A model generated the notes under the pieces. The model worked only from the letters and a program-made list of their open reading frames with translations. It was not told the DNA's origin and searched no databases. Positions 30,384 through 37,406 of a DNA stretch of 41,010 nucleotides are shown here, piece after piece. The stretch is from Alphaproteobacteria bacterium. Its GTDB lineage: Bacteria; Pseudomonadota; Alphaproteobacteria; Puniceispirillales; Puniceispirillaceae. Both the position numbers and the translations under genes were made by a program. The stretch spans positions 1 through 41,010 of the forward strand of contig RFZL01000018.1 in NCBI GenBank assembly GCA_009920665.1. The letters run 5' to 3'. Position 1 is the first letter of the stretch; the number at the start of each line of letters is the position of its first letter.

Positions 30384-30896
30384 TCAGTCAAAAAGTTTGT
30401 CGCCTTCATAAACGGGCGTGCCGTTGCGAAGGCTGTTGATGTCGTTGCGAAGCGACTGCAGGAGACGCCAGATCATAAGGGCAAAACCGATCGGCACGGC
30501 CATCAGAAACCACACCATGGACACCCTCAGCCCATGACTGACCGATCCGAATTTGGCTGAAACCAGAACGGTCTCGAATGACCAGTACAGGGCGATGACA
30601 GCCACGCCCATCATCATCAGATCACCAAGGATGTATGTCAGCGCCTTGCCGCGCGGTCCGAGGTAATTCAACAACACGTCAATCCGGATATGCGCGCGCT
30701 CCCTGACGGCGGCGGCAGCACCGATCCAGGCGAGATAGATAAAGGAATAGCGGACGATTTCCTCACCCCATATCGAGGAGTAGGCGAAGACCTCGCGCCG
30801 CAATACTTCTACCGCCATGGTTGCGACAAGCATGACGTAGAAGATCAACAGCAACCAGCGTTCCGCATTCCGGTCTATGAGGCGCAGCGCGTTCAT
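30384..30896 (-). CDS. dctQ: TRAP transporter small permease (DctQ)
   Basis: A 170-residue protein with four hydrophobic helices. Family marks are RREVFAYSSIWGEEIVRYSF with the conserved WGEE-like pattern, and RERAHIRIDVLL. It forms the membrane complex with DctM. The ATG at 30896 has an AAGGGA ribosome site, while an earlier ATG at 30938 lacks one. It is separated from dctP by 183 bases that contain a strong stem-loop. Confidence 0.9.
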   Translation of the reverse strand: MNALRLIDRNAERWLLLIFYVMLVATMAVEVLRREVFAYSSIWGEEIVRYSFIYLAWIGAAAAVRERAHIRIDVLLNYLGPRGKALTYILGDLMMMGVAVIALYWSFETVLVSAKFGSVSHGLRVSMVWFLMAVPIGFALMIWRLLQSLRNDINSLRNGTPVYEGDKLFD

Positions 30897-31027
30897 GGAT
30901 ATGTCCCTTTGCCGGTGCCTTGCCGCCTGTCTGGCCATGTTTGTGTCGAGTGGCGCTGGACGAGGATATCTGCCATGCCGGTTCGCATCAGGTGATCAAC
31001 CCGGTTTGGCAAAAGCTGCAAACGAAT

Positions 31028-31058
31028 TGGTGGGCACAAAATGACCCTGTGCCCACCA
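31028..31058 (-). promoter_or_regulatory. Intercistronic stem-loop after dctP
   Basis: TGGTGGGCACA (31028-31038) and TGTGCCCACCA (31048-31058) form a perfect 11-bp stem with a nine-base loop. It lies 22 bases after the dctP stop in transcription direction, without a T run. It probably protects the dctP message or stops part of the transcripts, giving more binding protein than permease. Confidence 0.65.
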
Positions 31059-31079
31059 TAGCTGTGCTCACTGCAGGTC

Positions 31080-32228
31080 CTAGGCGTCGTGTACGTAGAA
31101 TCTGCCCTGGGTGTTTGCGGCGTCTTCCAGTTTCCCAAAATTGGCCATTGAACCCGCAAGCTCCTTCTTGAAGCTGTCCCACTCGGAGCGCTGATAGCCG
31201 CCGGCAGCTTTCCACTCGGCAAGTTGATCATCGCTAAGAGAGTGGAATTGAACGCCTGACTTTGCAAGCTCGGACATCGCGTAGCCACGCGCGGCCGGCA
31301 CTTTTGCAAGGTTCATGTGGCCGGTCATCTCAGACCCCCACATGACGCCTTCCTGCACATCCGATGGCAGGCTGTTGAACCATTCAAGGTTACAGGAATA
31401 AACCTGGCTGTCCGGAACCGCCTGCGTGAATGTGACATGGCTCAGGATATCCTTGAAGCCGAACACATAGAGTGCGCCAACCGACGGATCCAGAGCGTCA
31501 GCAACGCCCTGCTTGATGGCGGAAGGTGTTTCACCCCAGGCCACAGGTGTCGGGTTGGCGCCAACCATCCGGTAATATTGCTGAAGCATCTTGGATCCGG
31601 GGACACGGAACTTCACACCGGCCAGATCGCCGGGCGTGATGACGGCGCCGGCACCGCCCTTGCGAACCGCCACAACGCGCGGGTCGATATTGACGTAGAA
31701 CAGCGCCTTGAAGCCGTTCTGCTCGACCTTCGGATGGACTTCCTTGTTCCAGAAATCGGAGTGCACCAGATTTGTGAAGCGCTGGTTCGAGCCACACAGA
31801 TAGGGCATGTTGATCAGATCGACCGTGGAAGCGAACGGCGCGAAATTTGACAGCGAATGCTGTGCAGCCTGGATGGTACCTGACTGGACCTTCTGCACGA
31901 GTGCGCCGCCGGCGCCAAGCTGGCCTCCGGGTGCAAGCTTCACATATACCTTGCCATTCGTAGCGTTCTGGATGTTTTCCTTGAGGTCCAGCTGCAGGAT
32001 CGGATAGCTGCGCGAGGCGCCAAGCACATAGGCTGTGGCGACCGTCATCACATGATCGGCTGCCTTTTCGCGCTCACGCTCCTCTGCGGCTGTCTGCGCT
32101 ACGGCTTCTTTCGACCACAGCATGCCATTGGCTCCAACAACCAGCGCTGCCGTGAAGCTGCCGCCAGCGGCAAGCTTCAAGAAGTTGCGCCGTTCTACGG
32201 ATTTCAGTTCTTGTATATCGTCGTTCAA
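31080..32228 (-). CDS. dctP: TRAP transporter substrate-binding protein (DctP) with Tat signal
   Basis: A 382-residue periplasmic binding protein. The signal contains ERRNFLKLAAGGSF (twin Arg at residues 13-14), so export by Tat is likely, followed by a helix and a cut near residue 44 (AVAQT). The mature part shows PGDLAGVKFRVPGSKMLQQY, the family strand with the Arg that binds the carboxylate or sulfonate group, and GVADALDPSVGAL. The start codon is TTG at 32228: GGGAGGA lies seven bases before it and no suitable ATG exists before the signal. Its place at the head of the sulfonate operon suggests DHPS or sulfolactate as ligand. Confidence 0.9.
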   Translation of the reverse strand: MNDDIQELKSVERRNFLKLAAGGSFTAALVVGANGMLWSKEAVAQTAAEEREREKAADHVMTVATAYVLGASRSYPILQLDLKENIQNATNGKVYVKLAPGGQLGAGGALVQKVQSGTIQAAQHSLSNFAPFASTVDLINMPYLCGSNQRFTNLVHSDFWNKEVHPKVEQNGFKALFYVNIDPRVVAVRKGGAGAVITPGDLAGVKFRVPGSKMLQQYYRMVGANPTPVAWGETPSAIKQGVADALDPSVGALYVFGFKDILSHVTFTQAVPDSQVYSCNLEWFNSLPSDVQEGVMWGSEMTGHMNLAKVPAARGYAMSELAKSGVQFHSLSDDQLAEWKAAGGYQRSEWDSFKKELAGSMANFGKLEDAANTQGRFYVHDA

Positions 32229-32250
32229 TTTCTTTCCTCCCGAAACGAGC

Positions 32251-32436
32251 CTAATCAGGTTGTCTTTCCTTGCTTTCGGCTTCTTTTTTCAATATCGCGG
32301 CAACAAACAGGATTGCTGCCGTGAGCAAGACCAGCATTTCAGAGACATCGTTCAAAAAAGGCGTACGGGTCACCGACCCGATCACCACGTTTGATGCGAA
32401 GACCCCGAATGCCAACATGGACGCCACTAGCAGCAT
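32251..32436 (-). CDS. 61-residue two-helix membrane protein, first gene of the sulfonate operon
   Basis: A small protein of two hydrophobic helices (about residues 1-20 and 33-50) joined by GSVTRTPFLNDVSE, ending in a charged tail KKEAESKERQPD. AGGAGG lies six bases before the ATG at 32436, one of the best ribosome sites in the window; a longer frame from 32529 would cover the operators. It sits between the LacI-type operators and dctP. No family recognised. It may be an extra subunit of the TRAP transporter or a regulator of it, judged from position only. Confidence 0.72.
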   Translation of the reverse strand: MLLVASMLAFGVFASNVVIGSVTRTPFLNDVSEMLVLLTAAILFVAAILKKEAESKERQPD

Positions 32437-32470
32437 GAATTGCCTCCTAGTCTGATGACATCCCGAAAAC

Positions 32471-32484
32471 TGTAAGCGCTTACA
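32471..32484. promoter_or_regulatory. LacI-family operator, perfect palindrome
   Basis: TGTAAGCGCTTACA is an exact palindrome with the central CG typical of LacI/GalR-family operators. It lies 34 bases before the start of the 61-residue gene, in the divergent region shared with the LacI-type regulator gene. Confidence 0.82.
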
Positions 32485-32506
32485 TCGGAATAATGCAAGG
32501 CCTAAG

Positions 32507-32520
32507 TGTAAGGGCTTACA
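32507..32520. promoter_or_regulatory. Second LacI-family operator, near-perfect copy
   Basis: TGTAAGGGCTTACA differs from the first operator at one central base. The two centres are 36 bp apart, between three and four helical turns. The sulfonate-operon promoter probably lies between or over them, so a dimer pair could block it. Confidence 0.8.
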
Positions 32521-32653
32521 TTGCGACATAATTTCGGTTTGTGTGAGTTGCTATTGGCGAAACCGGTATTTTAGGTTTTGATTGAAGTGATCCCGAATTG
32601 TGGATCCCCTTCGCACGGCCGGGTGAAACGCTGTGGGCCAGAGCAGGACGCGG

Positions 32654-33679
32654 ATGACCATTCGTTCGGTACCGACATTGGATGACGTTGCAAAGCGGGC
32701 AGCTGTGTCAACCGCGACTGTATCGCGATGTCTGAATTCGCCGGAGCAGGTCAGCGAGGCGACCCGTAATCGTGTCAATGAGGCCGTGAATGCGCTTGGC
32801 TATACGCCGAATTTTGGCGCAAGAGTGATGGCGGCCAAGCGGACCAATACCATCGGGGCCATCATCCCGACGATGGAGAATGCCATTTTTGCCCGCGGGC
32901 TACAGGCGTTCCAGGATGAACTGCGAACAAGGGGCTATACGCTTCTGGTTGCCAGTTCATCCTACAAATCCGATGTCGAGGAGGAGCAGGTGCGGGCCTT
33001 GATCTCGCGGGGGGCTGACGGGTTGCTGCTTATCGGCCATGATCGCAGCGCGACGATCATGAACTATCTTGCCGCACGGAATGTGCCGGCGCTTGTGGCC
33101 TGGGCACATGATCCGGGTGCGGTTCTGCCGTCAATCGGCTTTGACAATTTTGAGGCGATGTGTGCCCTTGCCAGACAGGTCATGTCCCTCGGACATCAGA
33201 GAATAGGTCTGATCTCGGCGGCAACCGAAACAAATGACCGGGCACGGGCGCGTGTGCTGGCTGTGCGGCATGTCATGCAGGAGGCGGGTATTTCGCCGGA
33301 CAATCTCCATATCATTGAAACCGAATATGGGATTGAAACAGGGGCGACGGCATTTCAATCCCTGATCGATGCTGGCCATGATCCCAGTGTCGTCTTCTGT
33401 GGCAATGACGTGCTGGCTGTTGGCGCGATGAAGCAGGCGCAAAAGATGGGGATCAATGTGCCATCCGACATTTCGATCACCGGCTTTGATGACATTGAAA
33501 TTGCGCGTGTGGTCGTGCCCGAACTGTGTACGGTTCATGTGCCGCATCGAAAAATGGGCGCCAGGGCGGCCGGCATATTGGTTGACATGGTGGAAGGCCG
33601 ACCATTCCCTCATACCACGCAACTGGATGCCACTCTGGAAATTCGCGGGTCCCTGTCTTCGGCGTCCGCGGTACGGTAG
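32654..33679 (+). CDS. LacI-family transcriptional regulator of the sulfonate operon
   Basis: A 341-residue regulator. The N-terminal helix-turn-helix reads PTLDDVAKRAAVSTATVSRC, followed by the hinge helix region ending LGYTPNFGARVMA. The rest is a periplasmic-binding-protein-like sensor domain (TIGAIIPTMENAIFARGL near its start; FCGNDVLAVGAMKQA and ITGFDDIEIARVVVPEL later). It is divergent from the sulfonate operon, with two LacI-type operators between, so it most likely represses that operon, and perhaps itself, until a pathway intermediate binds. The ATG at 32654 is taken; a GTG at 32633 in the same frame is possible. Confidence 0.9.
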   Translation: MTIRSVPTLDDVAKRAAVSTATVSRCLNSPEQVSEATRNRVNEAVNALGYTPNFGARVMAAKRTNTIGAIIPTMENAIFARGLQAFQDELRTRGYTLLVASSSYKSDVEEEQVRALISRGADGLLLIGHDRSATIMNYLAARNVPALVAWAHDPGAVLPSIGFDNFEAMCALARQVMSLGHQRIGLISAATETNDRARARVLAVRHVMQEAGISPDNLHIIETEYGIETGATAFQSLIDAGHDPSVVFCGNDVLAVGAMKQAQKMGINVPSDISITGFDDIEIARVVVPELCTVHVPHRKMGARAAGILVDMVEGRPFPHTTQLDATLEIRGSLSSASAVR

Positions 33680-33687
33680 ATGAAATT

Positions 33688-33769
33688 TAAACGACTGTTT
33701 ATAACTTTCTGATACATAACCTAAACGATCGTATACATTTTCAGCTGGCATAAAGTATACGATCGTTTA
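33688..33769. promoter_or_regulatory. Three operator-like palindromes before the TetR gene
   Basis: Three related 14-15 bp sites occur: TAAACGACTGTTTA (33688-33701), TAAACGATCGTATAC (33722-33736) and GTATACGATCGTTTA (33755-33769). The last two are exact reverse complements of each other, 18 bases apart. All fit a consensus near TAWACGATCGTTTA. The third ends 10 bases before the TetR start, which suggests autoregulation. Confidence 0.75.
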
Positions 33770-33779
33770 AAATGGGGTC

Positions 33780-34349
33780 ATGCAGAATGCTGTGACAGCC
33801 ATCTCAGAAAGAACAGCCGAGGCCATTCTGGTGGCGGCCCGCAAGCGGTTTTCCAGCCATGGTTATGATGGCACCGGACTTCGGGCCATCGCCGATCTGG
33901 CCGGTGTGAATGTGGCGCTGATCGGACGGTATTTCGGATCAAAGCAAGGTCTGTTTCTGGCTGCGCTGCCGCCGACTCTCGATATCAGCAGATTGATGGG
34001 CGGCCCCATGTCGGAGTTTGGCGCAAGAGCGGCCAACCTGATGGATATGAGATCGCCTCGCGGCTTTGACCCGATGCTGGCGCTCATCCGGGCTGCCGCA
34101 AGTCCGGTCTGCGCGCCGGCACTGAAGGCCGCCCTCGACCGACAGGTGATTGCGCCGCTGGCCATGCGCCTTGACGGGAGGGATACCCATGTGCGTGCCG
34201 GAATGATCCTGGCGACGATGGCGGGTTATGACCTCATGATGCGGGTCATCGGCATCGAGGGATTGCGGGGCGCCGCCGGCGCCCAACGTCGCAACAGCCT
34301 TGCGGCGGCATTACAGCATGTTGTCGACAGCGATGGTGGCCCAGGATGA
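33780..34349 (+). CDS. TetR-family transcriptional regulator
   Basis: A 189-residue regulator. The N-terminal DNA-binding domain has AILVAARKRFSSHGYDGTGL and the recognition helix region IADLAGVNVALIGRYFGSKQ (about residues 37-56). The ligand domain is shorter than average and gives no clue to the effector. The ATG at 33780 lies within GGGGTCATG directly after the third operator copy, so its own expression should be repressed by binding. The next genes, the photolyase-like pair, start 144 bases downstream and could be further targets, but they have no copy of the site of their own. Confidence 0.86.
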   Translation: MQNAVTAISERTAEAILVAARKRFSSHGYDGTGLRAIADLAGVNVALIGRYFGSKQGLFLAALPPTLDISRLMGGPMSEFGARAANLMDMRSPRGFDPMLALIRAAASPVCAPALKAALDRQVIAPLAMRLDGRDTHVRAGMILATMAGYDLMMRVIGIEGLRGAAGAQRRNSLAAALQHVVDSDGGPG

Positions 34350-34493
34350 TGATGCCAGACAGCGGCCTTGCCGTGTGAAGGGGGCTTGCTGTCATGGTCT
34401 TGTTGCGCCGGCGCCAGCCGCGATTGCCAGCGCCAGCGAAGATTGAGACTTGCTTATGGTTGACTTCACGCTGCCGACACCCATTTCGGCACT

Positions 34494-35309
34494 ATGACGA
34501 AATGCCTCCCGAAAACGCTTTCCGTTTCAGAAATGGCCGTTTCAGACATGATAGCCGCCCTTGTTGCCGCCCTGCCCGCGGACGTGGACGCGGCCGCACC
34601 GCGCCCGATGGCAGGGGGCCGCAAGGCCGCCGAGCGGGCGCTCGCCACCATCGACCCGGTGGCCTATGCTGCCAGCCGCAATCACCTTGACGGTGCGGTG
34701 ACGCGCCTGTCGCCCTATTTGCGGCACGGTATCCTCAGCCTCGATGAGGTCCGCAACCACGCGCTTGCCAAAGTGGCGGACCCGCGCCAGGCCGAAAAAT
34801 TCATCCAGGAGCTGGCCTGGCGGGATTACTGGCAGCGGATCTATCTCGCCCATCCGGACCGCATCTGGAATGATGTCGAGGTCTACAAGACCGGCTTTGA
34901 CGCATCCGAATACGACACCGAACTGCCAGCGGATGTGGTCGAGGCGCGGACCGGGGTGGCCTGTATAGACCAGTTCATTGCCATGCTCCATGAGACCGGC
35001 TATCTGCACAATCATGCCCGCATGTATCTGGCGGCCTATGTCGTGCATTGGCGGCGCGTGCGTTGGCAGGCCGGGGCCGCCTGGTTCCTTGAACATCTGA
35101 TCGATGCCGACCCGGCAAGCAACAATCTGTCCTGGCAATGGGTTGCCAGCACCTTCTCGAAAAAGCCCTATATCTTCAATCTCGACAATGTTGCGAAATA
35201 CACCGGCCATGACATCAACACCCGAATGTCGGACAACCGTGTTCTGGCCTGTTCCTATGAACAGCTGAGTGAATTGCTGTTCCCGAATCTGGAGCCGGCG
35301 CATGGCTGA
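34494..35309 (+). CDS. Stand-alone FAD-binding domain of photolyase/cryptochrome
   Basis: The 271-residue protein matches only the C-terminal helical FAD domain of DNA photolyases. Seen are RLSPYLRHGILSLDEV (residues 71-86), FIQELAWRDYWQRIY (103-117), VACIDQFIAMLHETGYLHNH and DPASNNLSWQWVASTF, the conserved FAD- and lesion-pocket segments. Classical enzymes are about 470 residues, with an N-terminal antenna-binding domain before this part; here that domain is missing and a related fragment is encoded by the next gene. It may repair UV photoproducts by light or act as a blue-light sensor. No ribosome site marks the start; ATGs at 34494, 34533 and 34548 are all possible. Confidence 0.82.
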   Translation: MTKCLPKTLSVSEMAVSDMIAALVAALPADVDAAAPRPMAGGRKAAERALATIDPVAYAASRNHLDGAVTRLSPYLRHGILSLDEVRNHALAKVADPRQAEKFIQELAWRDYWQRIYLAHPDRIWNDVEVYKTGFDASEYDTELPADVVEARTGVACIDQFIAMLHETGYLHNHARMYLAAYVVHWRRVRWQAGAAWFLEHLIDADPASNNLSWQWVASTFSKKPYIFNLDNVAKYTGHDINTRMSDNRVLACSYEQLSELLFPNLEPAHG

Positions 35310-35739
35310 TCTGATCTGGTTGCATGAAGGCGCGTTGCGGCGCACGCACCCTGTCTTTGCGATGGCCGCGCCGGGGACGCCGGCGATCTTTGTCTGGGAC
35401 CGTGCCAGGCTCGCGGCAGGCCATGTTGGCGTGCGGCGTCAGCTTTTCATCGCTGAAACTCTGGCCGAGCTCGAGCTTGAGATCCATGATGGCGATGCGA
35501 CTGTCCTGCTGCCGCAACTGGCCGTGGCTCATGGTGCGGACCGCCTTCTGGTGCCGGCAAGCCCCGACCCGGCGATCATCGGGCAGCTTGTCATGATCAG
35601 GCAGGCAGTGCCGGCGCTGACGGTTGAACAGGTTGCGGATACGGCCTTTGTGACCCTTTCACAGGAACCGGACCTCGCGCGCTTCTTCCGCTACTGGAAC
35701 AAGGCACGCAAGGCCGCCCTGCGTCCGCACGGTGTCTGA
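35302..35739 (+). CDS. Probable stand-alone photolyase N-terminal (alpha/beta) domain
   Basis: A 145-residue protein that overlaps the FAD-domain gene by eight bases. It begins MADLIWLHEGALRRTHPVF, then PAIFVWDRARL, and has alternating strands and helices similar to the Rossmann-like antenna domain of photolyases (which typically starts with a WFRxDLR strand). The similarity is weak and rests on the start, the size and the neighbouring gene. The order is reversed relative to normal photolyases, where this domain precedes the FAD domain in one chain. If real, the two products may assemble into a two-piece photolyase. Other alpha/beta folds cannot be excluded. Confidence 0.6.
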   Translation: MADLIWLHEGALRRTHPVFAMAAPGTPAIFVWDRARLAAGHVGVRRQLFIAETLAELELEIHDGDATVLLPQLAVAHGADRLLVPASPDPAIIGQLVMIRQAVPALTVEQVADTAFVTLSQEPDLARFFRYWNKARKAALRPHGV

Positions 35740-35844
35740 GACTTCCTGCCGTTGCCAGACCGGCGCTCCGGAAAGCAATTGATCCGGCCGTAACCTTTCC
35801 GATAAACTCCGCCTTCCGCATGACCGAATTTCCGGGATGATCAG

Positions 35845-37377
35845 ATGACTGATATTCTTGCCGAACTCGAGGCGAAGCGCGTCAAGGCCCGTCTCGGCGG
35901 AGGGCAGCACCGTATTGACACGCAGCATGGCAAGGGAAAGCTGACCGCGCGCGAGCGGATCACCCTGCTTCTCGATGACGCCTCATTCGAGGAATGGGAC
36001 ATGTTCGTCGAGCATCGCTGCCATGATTTCGGCATGGAGGAGATGAAGGTACCCGGCGACGGGGTTGTCACCGGCTACGGCACCATCGGCGGCCGGCCGG
36101 TGTTCGTCTATTCGCAGGACTTTACAGTCCTTGGCGGCTCGCTGTCAGAGACGCATGCCGCGAAGATCTGCAAGATCATGGATCAGGCGATCAAGACCGG
36201 CATCCCGCTGATCGGGTTGAATGATTCCGGCGGTGCGCGGATCCAGGAAGGCGTTGCCTCGCTTGGCGGCTATGCCGAGGTGTTCCAGCGCAATGTGCTG
36301 GCCTCAGGCGTGGTGCCGCAGATCTCGCTGATCATGGGTCCCTGTGCGGGCGGCGCTGTCTATTCACCGGCCATCACCGACTTCATTTTCATGGTCGAGG
36401 GGTCGAGCTACATGTTCGTCACCGGGCCCGATGTCGTGAAAACCGTCACGCATGAGGACCTGACAGCCGAGGAACTTGGCGGCGCGAAGATGCACAGCCG
36501 TGTCTCCGGCGTCGCGCATGGCGCGTTCGAGAATGACGTCGAGATGCTGATGCAGACGCGGGCGCTGATGTCCTTCCTGCCACTGTCGAACCGTGAAGGG
36601 GCGCCGGTGATCCCCTGTCATGACCCGATTGACCGCCCCTCGGCGGTGCTCGACCAGATCATCCCGGCGAATGCCAACATGCCTTATGACATGCGCCAGG
36701 TGGTTCTGCAGATCGTCGATAATGGTGAATTTTTCGAGATCCATACAAACTATGCCGCCAACATCATCGTCGGCTTCGGGCGGATTGACGGCCGGACCGT
36801 CGGCATTGTCGGCAATCAGCCGATGGTGCTTGCCGGCTGCCTTGATATCAATGCCTCGCGCAAGGCGGCGCGCTTTGTGCGGTTCTGCGATGCCTTCAAC
36901 ATTCCACTTGTGACGCTTGTTGATGTGCCGGGCTTCATGCCGGGGCTGGCGCAGGAAACCGGCGGCATCATCTCGAATGGCGCAAAGCTGCTGTTCGCCT
37001 ATGCCGAGGCGACGGTGCCGAAGGTCACGCTGATCACCCGCAAGGCCTATGGCGGCGCCTATGACGTGATGGCCTCGAAACATCTTCGCGGTGATGTGAA
37101 TTATGCCTGGCCAAGCGCCGAGATCGCGGTGATGGGGCCGGAGGGCGCGGCGCGAATCATTTTCCGCGAGGATGCAAAGGACCCGGACAAGCTTGCCGCG
37201 AAGACGGATGAATATCGCGAGAAATTCGCGAACCCCTTTGTCGCCGCTGGCCGTGGCTATCTTGACGATATCATCATGCCGCGCAATTCACGCCGCCGCA
37301 TCGCGCGGGCACTGGCCATGCTGGCCGACAAGCAGCTGGAAAACCCGGCCCGCAAGCATGACAACCTCCCACTCTGA
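35845..37377 (+). CDS. pccB: Propionyl-CoA carboxylase beta (carboxyltransferase) subunit
   Basis: A 510-residue carboxyltransferase that moves CO2 from carboxybiotin to propionyl-CoA, giving methylmalonyl-CoA. Marks include [14 protein letters not shown] near the start, [20 protein letters not shown] around residue 125, [12 protein letters not shown] and, in the C-terminal half, [13 protein letters not shown] and [11 protein letters not shown]. Full length for the family. It precedes the alpha subunit by 29 bases in the same direction. Acetyl-CoA or mixed acyl-CoA use is possible, but the sequence pattern fits PccB best. Confidence 0.93.
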   Translation: MTDILAELEAKRVKARLGGGQHRIDTQHGKGKLTARERITLLLDDASFEEWDMFVEHRCHDFGMEEMKVPGDGVVTGYGTIGGRPVFVYSQDFTVLGGSLSETHAAKICKIMDQAIKTGIPLIGLNDSGGARIQEGVASLGGYAEVFQRNVLASGVVPQISLIMGPCAGGAVYSPAITDFIFMVEGSSYMFVTGPDVVKTVTHEDLTAEELGGAKMHSRVSGVAHGAFENDVEMLMQTRALMSFLPLSNREGAPVIPCHDPIDRPSAVLDQIIPANANMPYDMRQVVLQIVDNGEFFEIHTNYAANIIVGFGRIDGRTVGIVGNQPMVLAGCLDINASRKAARFVRFCDAFNIPLVTLVDVPGFMPGLAQETGGIISNGAKLLFAYAEATVPKVTLITRKAYGGAYDVMASKHLRGDVNYAWPSAEIAVMGPEGAARIIFREDAKDPDKLAAKTDEYREKFANPFVAAGRGYLDDIIMPRNSRRRIARALAMLADKQLENPARKHDNLPL

Positions 37378-37406
37378 TCCGCAGCATTCCGCCGGGGCCC
37401 GATACC

